Positions 17,070 through 25,675 are shown, numbered from the stretch's first letter. The stretch: DNA of 64,000 bases from Sulfuricurvum sp. (GCF_028710345.1 NZ_JAQTUH010000001.1:186001-250000), one strand, 5' to 3'. Notes: generated by a model from the letters alone, not told the origin. Numbers and translations are program-made.

Positions 17070-18872
17070 TTAGTGGTGTTCGGCTACAGGCGGCTGTTCA
17101 GCTGCTGCTGCGGCAACTTCTGCAGGATCGGGGTGTAGGTATTTCTCTTCGACCATCATATCGACAATCGCTTTAAATACCGGTACGGCGGTGATGGATG
17201 CAAAATAGACGGTACGTGGGTTAATAACGAAAATCCCAATGGTATAGTTGTGTTTTTTGTCATTGGCAAAGCCGACAAAAGAGGTATGGTAACTGTTGAC
17301 ATATCCCCCATTTTTAGCGATATGGGCAGTTCCTGTTTTTCCACCTACTTCGAGTCCCGGTGTTTTAGCTACCGTCCCCGTCCCTACATTGACCGTTTTG
17401 ATCAAAATCTGTTTCATCCTCTCAGCAGTTGCTGGTGTAATTACCTGTGTAGGTTCCATCACCTCTTGTGGTAAGGCTCTGCCGTTATCATCGATTAATG
17501 AATCCACTACCATTGGATTGAGGATACGCCCGTTGTTGTTAAATGCATTAAATGCTTTGAGAATCTGCATCGCATTGGCACGCATTCCATACCCATATGC
17601 GGTAATCGCTTTATAAAGATAGTTATTGAGCTGAGATGCATTGGGGATAGAACCCCGTTTTTCATACGGTAAATCGGCACCGCTAAAATTGGTAAATCCA
17701 AAACGGCGTAACCCCTCAGTGTATTCGGTTCCGTTGAGTTTTTGAGCCAGTTGAGCAATCCCGATATTGGAGGAGTAGACGATAACATCCTCAGCACTAA
17801 TCATATTAAATTTATGCTCATCGGTAATGGTTTTTCGTCCCATGGTGTAACTACCGCCGTGACCGTTGACCATATCGTAGGGGTTAATCAGTTTTTTATC
17901 GAGCATAATAGCAAAAATAATCGGTTTGATAACGGAACCCGGTTCATAGCTGTACTCTATAGCGTTGGTGTTAAGAGAGGGGTAATCTTCTCGTCGGATA
18001 TGGTTGGGATCAAAACGGTTTGAGCTTGCTAGGGTGAGAATTTTCCCCGTTTTTGCATCCATAACGGTAGCGATAATCTCATCGGCTTTAAGCTGCTCTT
18101 TGATTCTGCTGGTAATTGCCTCTGTTCGTGCTTGTAGGGTTAAGGGGATATTGAGCTTAAGACTGAAACCGTTGATTTGTGATTTGATAGCGCTTTGTTT
18201 ATTGAGGATGAGATATCCGTTGACATCGCGCATTGCCCGTTGGGTTTTGTTTTGTTGAGGATTAAGCTCTTCATCAAAATATTTCTCTAGCCCTTTGATA
18301 CCATAGATACGGGTATAGCCATCTTCTTCCATTTTACGAGGATAACCCATAACAGGAGTAAGAAGGTCTTGATAGGGGTATTCTCGTGCTTCACCGCTCT
18401 CGATGATATTGAGCCCTTGAAGCACCCTTTGGCCATTTGGAAGCTCATATTCGATAAATACTTTGAGTTTTCGTAGCTCAAACGCCAATGTTTTGAGATA
18501 CATTGCCTCTTTTGGCCCGAGATGGTAGCTGAGGGTAACAGAACCTCTACGGGTGTGGAGACGTTGACGTATTTCAGATGCATCGATACCGCTGTAAATA
18601 CTGAAAAGTTGGATAAAAAGTTCCTCTTTATCGGGATCAATATTACGAGTATTGACCACCGCTTTGTAGAGTTTTTGGGTTGTAGCGATATGAAAACCAT
18701 CGGCACTGATAATAGTTCCCCGTTGTGCTTTGGAATTTTCTTCGGAATAGATAGAGGGGATATCGCGATCATGAACGGCGGTATAAAACATAACCGCTAA
18801 AAAAATGGCAAATCCAAAAAGGAGAACGACGAAAAGGGCAAGTATTTTTTTGGATTTATTGGAATTTTGCAT
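17070..18872 (-). CDS. ftsI: Class B penicillin-binding protein (FtsI/PBP3)
   Basis: Septal peptidoglycan transpeptidase, 600 residues. One N-terminal membrane segment (about 8-31, ILALFVVLLFGFAIFLAVMF), pedestal domain, then the transpeptidase domain with all three active-site motifs: SVIK (in YEPGSVIKPI), SSN and KTGTAH. It is the promoter-distal gene of the flgB-flgC-fliE run, separated from fliE by 17 bases; Campylobacter has the same linkage, as I recall. The C-terminus is Ala/Glu/Pro rich and ends EHH. SpoVD-like names are possible for this family, but the cell-division role is most likely. Confidence 0.93.
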   Translation of the reverse strand: MQNSNKSKKILALFVVLLFGFAIFLAVMFYTAVHDRDIPSIYSEENSKAQRGTIISADGFHIATTQKLYKAVVNTRNIDPDKEELFIQLFSIYSGIDASEIRQRLHTRRGSVTLSYHLGPKEAMYLKTLAFELRKLKVFIEYELPNGQRVLQGLNIIESGEAREYPYQDLLTPVMGYPRKMEEDGYTRIYGIKGLEKYFDEELNPQQNKTQRAMRDVNGYLILNKQSAIKSQINGFSLKLNIPLTLQARTEAITSRIKEQLKADEIIATVMDAKTGKILTLASSNRFDPNHIRREDYPSLNTNAIEYSYEPGSVIKPIIFAIMLDKKLINPYDMVNGHGGSYTMGRKTITDEHKFNMISAEDVIVYSSNIGIAQLAQKLNGTEYTEGLRRFGFTNFSGADLPYEKRGSIPNASQLNNYLYKAITAYGYGMRANAMQILKAFNAFNNNGRILNPMVVDSLIDDNGRALPQEVMEPTQVITPATAERMKQILIKTVNVGTGTVAKTPGLEVGGKTGTAHIAKNGGYVNSYHTSFVGFANDKKHNYTIGIFVINPRTVYFASITAVPVFKAIVDMMVEEKYLHPDPAEVAAAAAEQPPVAEHH

Positions 18873-18889
18873 TAATGGTGAATCTACCC

Positions 18890-19192
18890 CTACATTTGTG
18901 TACGGGTAATCTCTTTGTAGGCATTGAGTGCTTTGTTACGTACTTCGAGCATCAGTTTCATACTGATTTCGGCTTTGTCAATAGCGATAGCGGCTTGGTG
19001 AAGATCTTTGACACTACCGGTGGCAATATCACTCATTGCCCGTTCGCTGTCAACTTGCATTTGGTTGACGTTTCCAAGAGCTGAGCGGAGTTCTTCGGCA
19101 AAATCGGTCCCTGTGCTCTGTGTACTTCCGGTACTTTTTGCTTTGAGCAAATCGGAGGTAGAGAGGGATTTGATTGCTTGAATATCAGACAT
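18890..19192 (-). CDS. fliE: Flagellar hook-basal body protein FliE
   Basis: Joins the MS ring to the proximal rod of the flagellum. It has 100 residues, the usual length, with the typical C-terminal half (KAEISMKLMLEVRNKALNAY, then KEITRTQM). It lies 12 bases after flgC. The N-terminal part is polar and poorly conserved, as usual. Export is by the flagellar type III system, so no signal peptide is expected or seen. Confidence 0.95.
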   Translation of the reverse strand: MSDIQAIKSLSTSDLLKAKSTGSTQSTGTDFAEELRSALGNVNQMQVDSERAMSDIATGSVKDLHQAAIAIDKAEISMKLMLEVRNKALNAYKEITRTQM

Positions 19193-19204
19193 CTGTGTTT
19201 ATCC

Positions 19205-19699
19205 TTATGATTGGAGGATGCTAATTGCACCATTTGCTAAATTTTTGGCACTTTCAAATGCTGCGACGTTCGCTTGGTATGAACGTGTTGCTTCTACTAA
19301 ATCGGCCATTTCGATGACGGGATTAATATTGGGGTAAGCAACGTACCCTTTTGCATCGGCATCGGGATGAGAAGGGTCGTATTTCATATTGGGTGCTTTG
19401 TCATCGCGTACCACTTTATCAACGATTACACTCATAATAGCAGGATTGGGTTTAAGTCCTGATAATCCCTCTTTGAGAGGATCGGAATAACCGAGTTGAT
19501 TGGTTTGGCGCTCTAGTGCCTGATTATAGACACTGTTAAAATCAATCGCTTTAAAGACAACTTCTTGACGACGATAGGGTCCACCCTCGTCAGTACGGGT
19601 TGTTTGGGCATTCGCGATGTTTGAACTTATGGTGTTTACACGAACGCGTTGTGCTGAGAGCCCATAACCGCTGATATCAAAACTGTCTAAAAATGCCAT
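19205..19699 (-). CDS. flgC: Flagellar basal-body rod protein FlgC
   Basis: Proximal rod subunit, 164 residues. The N-terminal rod signature is clear (SAQRVRVNTISSNIANAQTT) and the C-terminal heptad region reads MADLVEATRSYQANVAAFES. It lies between flgB and fliE with 10- and 12-base gaps, so the three are co-transcribed. AAGGATAA precedes the ATG. Confidence 0.96.
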   Translation of the reverse strand: MAFLDSFDISGYGLSAQRVRVNTISSNIANAQTTRTDEGGPYRRQEVVFKAIDFNSVYNQALERQTNQLGYSDPLKEGLSGLKPNPAIMSVIVDKVVRDDKAPNMKYDPSHPDADAKGYVAYPNINPVIEMADLVEATRSYQANVAAFESAKNLANGAISILQS

Positions 19700-19709
19700 G
19701 AGTTATCCT

Positions 19710-20144
19710 TTAAGACGTTTTACTACTAGCGTCAATGACGCTTTTAAAGATTGTGGAATCTTTTTTGATAGCTGCTGTGAGCGCATTAAACATCGTTGCA
19801 TTTTTTGCCATCTCTGAGCTCTCTACATCTAAATCAACACTGTTTCCATCGTTACGTGCCATATGACCGTCACGAAAAAAAGTAGTAGCGTTGGTGCTAT
19901 TTGTTGTATCGTTAAAACCGCTCATATGAGCAGATGAGGTTTGTGTCATTGCTAATGTATTCGTTTTGTCAGTAAAAAGTTCAGCACTTTTTTGTGCGAG
20001 CGCTTCTTCAAAACGGATGTCTCGTGGACGGTAATTTGGGGTATCTGCATTAGCAATATTGCTAGCAATCATGTCTTGACGTGCAGCACGATAATCCATT
20101 GCACTTTGCATCAAGTCATGTGAACGTGAAATATTCAATCCCAT
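19710..20144 (-). CDS. flgB: Flagellar basal-body rod protein FlgB
   Basis: Proximal rod subunit, 144 residues, first gene of the flgB-flgC-fliE-ftsI run. Rod signature IASNIANADTPNYRPRDIRF. AAAGGAGG lies about 5 bases before the ATG, one of the strongest ribosome-binding sites in the window. I looked for a sigma-54 (GG-N10-GC) promoter upstream and found none convincing, so its class in the flagellar hierarchy is unclear. Confidence 0.96.
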   Translation of the reverse strand: MGLNISRSHDLMQSAMDYRAARQDMIASNIANADTPNYRPRDIRFEEALAQKSAELFTDKTNTLAMTQTSSAHMSGFNDTTNSTNATTFFRDGHMARNDGNSVDLDVESSEMAKNATMFNALTAAIKKDSTIFKSVIDASSKTS

Positions 20145-20162
20145 TTTATCCTCCTTTATTAG

Positions 20163-20186
20163 ACGCCAAAGGAATTTATCCCTTTG
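20163..20186 (-). promoter_or_regulatory. Hairpin in the flgB leader
   Basis: GCCAAAGG and CCTTTGGC form a perfect 8-bp stem with an 8-base loop, about 20 bases before the flgB ribosome-binding site. It might affect translation or mRNA stability of the flagellar operon. No T-run follows, so it is unlikely to be a terminator. Confidence 0.4.
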
Positions 20187-20346
20187 GCTACGCTAACCGC
20201 TATGGTACTAAAGCTAACCTCTTGCGAGGTAGATTTTAGATTTGTTACTATCAAGCAAAATCTATTCCGTTTTCGTTTTATGAGCACTTTAACGTAGTTC
20301 GCTATACTTATGGGCAATTATATACTAAAACCAAGTAAAGTTTTTC

Positions 20347-21525
20347 ATGCCAGATAAAAAATTATTTCTTTTAACGACTGCATTGATTACAATAGGGATA
20401 ATCTGCTCGTATACTCTCTCTGCTTATACCGTTATTTTGTTTGAGTACAATAACTTTCACTTTGTAATACGGGAATTATTTATAGCAACGATTTCGATTT
20501 TACTGATGTGGTCTATAGCGCAACTTGATCCCGATGAATGGCTCCATCCACTGGGGCTGACTCTCTTTTGGGGAGGGATTTTTTTAATGATTATTATGCC
20601 CTTTCTCCCATCATTTTTAGTGAGTGAAGTTGGGGGGGCAAAACGGTGGATAAAAATTGTCGGTTTTTCTATCGCTCCAGTCGAGTTTTTTAAGATAGGA
20701 TTTGTCTATTTTCTCGCGTGGAGTTTTTCACGGAAACTAGGGCATCACGGCGGTATGGGGGTTATGGAAGAGTTTAAACGTTTCTCTCCGTATGCGGCAC
20801 TTTTTATTGTGGTGATGTTTTTGATTGCGGTGGTTCAAAACGATTTGGGTCAAGTGGTCGTCCTCTCTCTCACCCTTGCCTTTATGCTCTTTTTTGCAGG
20901 GAGCAGTTTTCGATTTTTCCTCAGTTTAATTATGGGAGCGGTTGGATTTTTCTTATTATTTATCGCTATGGCACCGCATCGGATTGATCGTATTCTCTCA
21001 TGGTGGGCATCAGCCCAAAGTACTATTTTGGCTTTTTTCCCTGAATCGATTGCGAAACATTTGCGAATAGAGAATGGTGAAGAAGCATACCAAATCGGTC
21101 ACTCGATGAATGCGATTCACAACGGCGGGATTTTGGGAACGGGATTAGGAAATGGAACTTTTAAGCTTGGATTTTTGAGTGAGGTGCATACCGATTTTGT
21201 CCTCGCTGGGATTGCGGAGGAGTTTGGATTTATCGGAGTCCTTTTTGTTACTTTTTTATTTATTGCAATTTTGCATCGACTTTTTAAAATCGCCAATCGC
21301 TCTCTCGAAGATACCGATTATCTCTTTAGTCTTGGTGTAGGATTGTTAATCACCTTTGCCTTTATGATTAATGCGTATGGTATCAGCGGACTCACTCCGA
21401 TTAAAGGGATCTCGGTACCGTTTTTGAGTTATGGGGGATCATCCATGCTCGCTTCGGCTATCGGGATAGGGATGGTATTGATGTTGTCTAAAAAGATTAA
21501 ATACGAGTCTGGGGATAAGAAATAG
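20347..21525 (+). CDS. ftsW: FtsW-type septal peptidoglycan polymerase (SEDS family)
   Basis: Multi-spanning lipid II glycosyltransferase of the divisome, 392 residues with about ten membrane segments. SEDS hallmarks are GAKRWIKIVGFSIAPVEFFK, VVQNDLGQVVV, QIGHSMNAIHNGG, LSEVHTDFVLAGIAEEFGF and the C-terminal ISVPFLSYGGSSM. It is next to murG, which favours FtsW over RodA. There is no strong Shine-Dalgarno before the ATG. Its partner transpeptidase, FtsI, is encoded just upstream on the other strand. Confidence 0.92.
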   Translation: MPDKKLFLLTTALITIGIICSYTLSAYTVILFEYNNFHFVIRELFIATISILLMWSIAQLDPDEWLHPLGLTLFWGGIFLMIIMPFLPSFLVSEVGGAKRWIKIVGFSIAPVEFFKIGFVYFLAWSFSRKLGHHGGMGVMEEFKRFSPYAALFIVVMFLIAVVQNDLGQVVVLSLTLAFMLFFAGSSFRFFLSLIMGAVGFFLLFIAMAPHRIDRILSWWASAQSTILAFFPESIAKHLRIENGEEAYQIGHSMNAIHNGGILGTGLGNGTFKLGFLSEVHTDFVLAGIAEEFGFIGVLFVTFLFIAILHRLFKIANRSLEDTDYLFSLGVGLLITFAFMINAYGISGLTPIKGISVPFLSYGGSSMLASAIGIGMVLMLSKKIKYESGDKK

Positions 21526-21530
21526 TGTTC

Positions 21531-21626
21531 CCGTTCGTGGTGAGCTCAAGGAAACATCGCTACGCGAGCGGTACCCTTGTTTTGTCGAACCATGAATCAA
21601 CCCTTCGACAAGCTCAGGGTGAACGG
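21531..21626. repeat. Palindromic intergenic repeat interrupted by a 37-base hairpin
   Basis: The outer parts match the 58-bp palindromic repeat at 24472-24529 in the opposite orientation (CCGTTCGTGGTGAGCT, then TGTCGAACCATGAA, CCCTTCGACAAGCTCAGGG). The copy is split after GAGCT by 37 bases (21546-21582) that form their own hairpin (CAAGG/CCTTG ends, inner CGCT/AGCG). It lies between ftsW and murG. Confidence 0.75.
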
Positions 21627-21652
21627 ATTATAGACAAAAATAGGAAAATAAT

Positions 21653-22669
21653 ATGAATATCATTTTTACCGGTGGTGGAACAGGGGGGCATTTGGTGATA
21701 GCGTTATCGCTTGCAATCGCCGCGAAAGAGCGGGGGCATAGGGTAGCGTTTATCGGCTCGACATCGGGGCAAGATCGTCAATGGTTCGGTGAGAGTGCGG
21801 TGTTTGAAGAGACCTATTTTTTAGAGACGACGGGAGTGGTCAATAAACGAGGATTGGGTAAAATCGGAGCATTGTGGAAGATATTCAAAGCACTAATGCA
21901 ATCCCGTCACATACTCGATACATTTCATGCTGATTACGTGGTGAGTGTCGGAGGATTTTCCGCCGCACCGGCGGCGATTGCCTCATTAACCAAACGTCTA
22001 CCCCTCATTATCCATGAACAAAACGCGGTAACGGGAAAACTTAACTCCATGCTTCGTCCGTATGCGAAAGGTTTTTACAGCTCCTATGAAGAGGGGGATA
22101 ATCACTGCGATTACCCTGTGAGTGCTCGCTATTTTGAAAACTCCCGTATCCGCGAATCGGTTAAAACGGTTATTTTTTTAGGGGGATCTCAAGGGGCGAA
22201 ATTTATCAACGATTTGGCATTAGAGATTGCACCGTGGCTTCATCACGGTGGGATTCATATCATTCATCAATGCGGTGCCAAAGAGGAAGAGCGTGTTCGT
22301 CATGCGTACCATGAACTGGGGATTGAGGCTGAAGTATTTGGGTTTACGACACAAATCGCGGAGCTGATTGAGAGAAGTGATTTTGCTATCAGCCGCTCAG
22401 GTGCGAGTACGTTATGGGAGTTGTGTGCAGCTTGTGTCCCTGCGTTTTATATCCCCTATCCCAGTGCGGCAGGAGATCATCAATACCATAATGCTCGCTA
22501 CGTCATCGACCATAATGCGGGGTGGTGTGAACGTCAGAGTGAGGGGATAGCCGATAAACTCAAAGAGGCGATTGCAAGCGATATTCGTCTCAAAAGTGAA
22601 GCATTGGAAAAACTGATTTCACCCGATGGAGCAAAACATATTATTGAAAAGATAGAAATAAATAAATAA
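21653..22669 (+). CDS. murG: UDP-GlcNAc transferase MurG
   Basis: Adds GlcNAc to lipid I to give lipid II on the inner face of the membrane. It has 338 residues, a GT-B fold. N-terminal TGGGTGGHLVIALSLA, SVGGFSAAPAAIA, HEQNAVTGKLN, FLGGSQGAKFIND and the donor-site region SRSGASTLWELCA with PYPSAAGDHQYHNA are all present. It supplies the substrate of the adjacent ftsW product. A weak AGGAAAA precedes the ATG. Confidence 0.96.
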   Translation: MNIIFTGGGTGGHLVIALSLAIAAKERGHRVAFIGSTSGQDRQWFGESAVFEETYFLETTGVVNKRGLGKIGALWKIFKALMQSRHILDTFHADYVVSVGGFSAAPAAIASLTKRLPLIIHEQNAVTGKLNSMLRPYAKGFYSSYEEGDNHCDYPVSARYFENSRIRESVKTVIFLGGSQGAKFINDLALEIAPWLHHGGIHIIHQCGAKEEERVRHAYHELGIEAEVFGFTTQIAELIERSDFAISRSGASTLWELCAACVPAFYIPYPSAAGDHQYHNARYVIDHNAGWCERQSEGIADKLKEAIASDIRLKSEALEKLISPDGAKHIIEKIEINK

Positions 22670-22699
22670 TCCTTCATTCGCGTTTGAGCCCCTTTTCGC

Positions 22700-22705
22700 T
22701 ATAAT
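22700..22705 (+). promoter_or_regulatory. Predicted -10 element of leuA
   Basis: TATAAT lies 62 bases before the leuA ATG. The leader of about 55 bases contains no leucine-rich leader peptide and no obvious attenuator hairpin. Confidence 0.5.
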
Positions 22706-22766
22706 TCGCCCATTCATTTACCACCAGCAAGGGTAATTGAGAAGAGAATTATCAAAGGAGTTTCCT

Positions 22767-24434
22767 ATGAAACATGCATCTGTGGGCAAATACCGCCCGT
22801 ATCCTCAAGTTGATTTGCCAAATCGCATTTGGCCTACCAAAACCATCACACACGCTCCGATTTGGTGCAGTGTCGATCTTCGCGACGGAAACCAAGCGTT
22901 GATCACCCCGATGAATTTGGATCAAAAACTCTCTCTCTTCACCCTCTTGCTGAAACTCGGATTTAAAACCATCGAGGTGGGATTTCCCTCCGCATCCAAA
23001 GTCGAATTTGACTTTTTACGCACCCTCGTAGAGCAAAAACTGATTCCCGATGATGTGACGGTACAAGTCCTCGTCCAAGCGCGCGAACATTTGATTGATA
23101 AAACGTTTGAAGCTCTTGCGGGAGTTAAAAAAGCGATTGTCCATCTGTACAACTCGACTTCCGTTGCCCAGCGTAAAATCGTTTTCGGCAAAGAGCAAGA
23201 CGAGATCATCGCCCTTGCAATGGAGGGGGTTGATATGGTCAAAGCGCGTGCATTGAAACACGACGGCGAGATCATGCTCGAATACTCCCCTGAGAGTTTT
23301 ACAGGGACGGAACTCGAATTTGCCGCCCGTATCTGTAACGCCGTGACCGATAGATGGGGTATTAGTGCAGAGCGTAAAGTGGTGATTAACCTCCCAGCGA
23401 CTGTGGAGATGGCAACCCCGAACGTCTATGCCGATCAAATCGAGTGGATGAGCCGACACCTTACCAACCGTGAGCACGTACTGATCTCGACCCACACCCA
23501 CAACGACCGTGGAACCTCGGTTGCCGCAACGGAGTTGGCGTTATTGGCGGGGGCAGATCGTGTCGAGGGGACGTTGCTCTCTAACGGTGAGCGCACCGGA
23601 AACGTCGATATTATCACGTTGGCACTCAACATGTATACCCAAGGGGTTGATCCGCAGTTGGATTTCAGCGATTTGGAGAGTGTTGTTCGTGTCGTCGAAG
23701 AGTGTACCGATATGAAAACACATGAGCGTCACCCGTATGTGGGCGAGCTCGTTTACACGGCGTTTTCAGGCTCTCATCAAGACGCAATCAACAAAGGATT
23801 GGCATATCAACGCGCCAAAGATGATGCGTTTTGGGAAGTACCGTATTTGCCGATCGATCCGAGTGATGTGGGGCGCAACTACGAGGGGATTATCCGTATC
23901 AACTCTCAATCGGGCAAAGGGGGGGTAGCCTACGTCCTCGAAGATAAATTCGGCTATTCACTGCCGAAAAAAATGCACCCTGAGATCGGAACCATCGTTC
24001 AGCGCGTAACTGATGAAGCGGGACGCGAACTCTCCAGTGAAGAGATTTTAGACATTTTCGAGAAAACCTATTTTGGTGAACCTCACGACATCGAGTTTGT
24101 GGACTATTCGGTGATTTCAGAGAGTGCCAAAGAGCACTCCGCCAAATGTGTATTGGAATACACCCATAACGGCAAAGCAATCCGAAGCGAAGGGGTAGGG
24201 AATGGTCCTATCGATGCGTGTAAAAATGCATTAATGGTGGAGTATTCTCACAGTTTTAAAATCCTCTCATATTCTGAGCACTCTCGCGGAGAACTCTCCA
24301 GTGCCGAAGCGGTCGCCTACATCGAGATTCAGACCGAGAGTTTGGAGAAATTTTTCGGGGTAGGGTGTGATAACGACATCACGGTAGCTTCGATCAAAGC
24401 GATGTTTAGTGCGCTTAATCGGGCGTTTTCGTAA
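22767..24434 (+). CDS. leuA: 2-isopropylmalate synthase, long (actinobacterial/fungal-like) type
   Basis: First committed enzyme of leucine synthesis: acetyl-CoA plus 2-ketoisovalerate to 2-isopropylmalate. The start at 22767 (MKHASVGKYRPYPQVDLPNR) has AAAGGAG 6 bases upstream; an in-frame upstream codon at 22737 is in the leader. The product of 555 residues has the second LeuA type's N-terminus (IWPTKTITHAPIWCSVDL), the metal site DLRDGNQALI, HTHNDRGTS and a C-terminal regulatory domain with ASIKAMFSALNRAF. Feedback inhibition by leucine is expected from the family. Three palindromic repeats follow the gene. Confidence 0.95.
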   Translation: MKHASVGKYRPYPQVDLPNRIWPTKTITHAPIWCSVDLRDGNQALITPMNLDQKLSLFTLLLKLGFKTIEVGFPSASKVEFDFLRTLVEQKLIPDDVTVQVLVQAREHLIDKTFEALAGVKKAIVHLYNSTSVAQRKIVFGKEQDEIIALAMEGVDMVKARALKHDGEIMLEYSPESFTGTELEFAARICNAVTDRWGISAERKVVINLPATVEMATPNVYADQIEWMSRHLTNREHVLISTHTHNDRGTSVAATELALLAGADRVEGTLLSNGERTGNVDIITLALNMYTQGVDPQLDFSDLESVVRVVEECTDMKTHERHPYVGELVYTAFSGSHQDAINKGLAYQRAKDDAFWEVPYLPIDPSDVGRNYEGIIRINSQSGKGGVAYVLEDKFGYSLPKKMHPEIGTIVQRVTDEAGRELSSEEILDIFEKTYFGEPHDIEFVDYSVISESAKEHSAKCVLEYTHNGKAIRSEGVGNGPIDACKNALMVEYSHSFKILSYSEHSRGELSSAEAVAYIEIQTESLEKFFGVGCDNDITVASIKAMFSALNRAFS

Positions 24435-24440
24435 TTCCTC

Positions 24441-24465
24441 GTCATTCCGTGCCACGACACGGAAT
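24441..24465. repeat. GTCAT-type palindromic repeat
   Basis: GTCATTCCGTG-CCACGA-CACGGAAT: an 8-bp stem (ATTCCGTG/CACGGAAT) preceded by GTC, directly after leuA. Member of the repeat family seen at 24548, 26364, 29448, 41260, 54799, 59170 and 62805. Confidence 0.7.
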
Positions 24466-24471
24466 CCATCC

Positions 24472-24529
24472 CCGTTCGCCCTGAGCTTGTCGAAGGGTGT
24501 TCATGGTTCGACAAGCTCACCACGAACGG
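24472..24529. repeat. 58-bp palindromic repeat (TTCGACAAGCTC type)
   Basis: CCGTTCGCCCTGAGCTTGTC and its near-inverse GACAAGCTCACCACGAACGG flank a short centre. Same unit, opposite orientation, as the interrupted copy at 21531-21626. It lies between leuA and an AT-rich accessory patch. Confidence 0.75.
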
Positions 24530-24547
24530 AAATAATTGATACGCTCT

Positions 24548-24571
24548 GTCATCCCCGACGTGATCGGGGAT
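24548..24571. repeat. GTCAT-type palindromic repeat
   Basis: GTCATCCCCGA-CGTGA-TCGGGGAT: perfect 8-bp stem ATCCCCGA/TCGGGGAT. It ends 15 bases before the stop of the next minus-strand gene and could serve as its terminator. Confidence 0.65.
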
Positions 24572-24585
24572 TTAGCTCTTTAAAT

Positions 24586-25293
24586 TTATTTCAATATATG
24601 CCATGGTTTATCCTTTAAAGGATTAATTGCCTTATAGTTTTCATCACTTGCCCAAGTATCTAAAAAAATCTTCCATCCATTTTTATACGGAATAATCATC
24701 CATAGTCTTGACGTGTTCTCTTCTAACTTCAAGGCAGATCCATAAAGTGGTGTTTCAAAAGTATCTAACATCAATTGAACTTTGAATTTTTTGTTCTCAA
24801 TTTGAATTTCACTATTCCTAAAACACCATTTTTGATTTAATTCATCTTTATAACACTTATTTTGAAATAGTCTATTAAAATAAATTGTATTTTCATCCAA
24901 AGCTTTACCTACTCGTATGAAAGGTCCTTCCCATTTATGGTTATTTTTATTAAATATCCATAATTTATTTTTTAAGATTGCACTACATACTGATTGTATA
25001 GAACCTTCATGCCAATTATCATAAGCAAAAATTTCTCCAGATTCGTAAATATCAGCATCTTTGATTTGATTATTTGTTCTTTCTTTTTTGGTTATATTAA
25101 AACTCACCATATCGCCAGTCCACTCCCCTGCAGCTGATGGCCATTGACGAAATATAGGAAGACGATTCCACAGTGTAGCCTCGGTGTAATATCCAGTATA
25201 TTTTGCTAAAACATTTTGCTGTTGACATTCAATAGGTTTATCTGAACTCCATAGTGAAGTAAACATTACAAATAAAAAAAATATTTTGTACAT
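24586..25293 (-). CDS. Exported protein of unknown function
   Basis: A 235-residue protein from the ATG at 25293, which begins a good signal peptide (MYKIFFLFVMFTSLWS) with AAGGATT 7 bases upstream. A longer in-frame reading to 25470 runs backward through a truncated antitoxin remnant and is not credible. The mature part has few cysteines (CQQQ, SVCSAIL, NKCYKDE, KWCFRN), many aromatic residues and no motif I know. The DNA is clearly more AT-rich than its neighbours, which suggests later acquisition. It lies next to toxin-antitoxin-like genes, but a link is not shown. Confidence 0.65.
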   Translation of the reverse strand: MYKIFFLFVMFTSLWSSDKPIECQQQNVLAKYTGYYTEATLWNRLPIFRQWPSAAGEWTGDMVSFNITKKERTNNQIKDADIYESGEIFAYDNWHEGSIQSVCSAILKNKLWIFNKNNHKWEGPFIRVGKALDENTIYFNRLFQNKCYKDELNQKWCFRNSEIQIENKKFKVQLMLDTFETPLYGSALKLEENTSRLWMIIPYKNGWKIFLDTWASDENYKAINPLKDKPWHILK

Positions 25294-25310
25294 CGTAATC
25301 CTTATTAATC

Positions 25311-25380
25311 TTAACTCGCCTTGTGCGTCTGTTCTTCTTTTAATCGTTCCGCTATCCAAACTTTGATAATCGATTGGCGT
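25311..25380 (-). pseudogene. Truncated antitoxin gene end; 70-bp direct repeat copy B
   Basis: These bases match 26051-26120 at 66 of 70 positions. Read on the minus strand they encode RQSIIKVWIAERLKEEQTHK-AS and a stop, the same amino acids as the last residues of the intact CopG/BrnA-type antitoxin gene at 26051-26293, but with no N-terminal part. All four differences are silent. The stop of the DUF2442 gene lies two bases beyond the repeat. The segment is either a duplication footprint or the rest of a second antitoxin gene. Confidence 0.8.
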
Positions 25381-25381
25381 A

Positions 25382-25675
25382 TTACGCCGCTTCGTTAGAA
25401 CCGTGGCGGATGTTTCCGATATTTTGATTTTCGTAGAGATCGGCAATCGGAAAACATAAATCGTAATCATTCCACTCTAAATCGCCATCGGTGATCGAAA
25501 AGTTTTTAAAAATTTCTAAATCAGAATATTTGGCGATATGCGGGTTAGTGGATGAGCAGATAAAATTTTCAAAATCAATCGTTTGGGTTGTTTGGTCATT
25601 AAAGTGCAAACGAATTTTGTACCCGTTTAGATACTCTGCGTTTTCGATGAGGATGATTTGATTTTCGGTAATCAT
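25382..25675 (-). CDS. DUF2442-family protein, probable antitoxin-like partner
   Basis: A 97-residue protein from ATG 25675 (MITENQIILIENAEYLNGYK), chosen because the ATG overlaps the upstream stop as ATGA; a longer frame to 25738 would run into the DUF4160 gene. The sequence has the DUF2442 pattern: short beta-rich start, LHFNDQTTQTIDF, and a C-terminal EWNDYDLCFPIADLYE. DUF2442 genes are often found directly after DUF4160 genes, a pairing regarded as toxin-antitoxin-like. Its C-terminus abuts the 70-bp repeat. Confidence 0.75.
   Translation of the reverse strand: MITENQIILIENAEYLNGYKIRLHFNDQTTQTIDFENFICSSTNPHIAKYSDLEIFKNFSITDGDLEWNDYDLCFPIADLYENQNIGNIRHGSNEAA

Noticed and set aside
20145-20346. 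Sigma-54 promoter ahead of flgB
   Set aside because: No GG-N10-GC pair with the correct flanks was found on the minus strand.
22737-22766. A longer N-terminus for LeuA
   Set aside because: The extra residues cover the ribosome-binding site of the ATG at 22767 and do not match the family start.
22670-22766. Leucine leader peptide or T-box before leuA
   Set aside because: No leucine-rich small frame and no T-box consensus; the leader is only about 55 bases.
25294-25470. N-terminal extension of the exported protein to 25470
   Set aside because: The extension is an out-of-frame reading of the antitoxin remnant and the DUF2442 gene end; a signal peptide starts at 25293.
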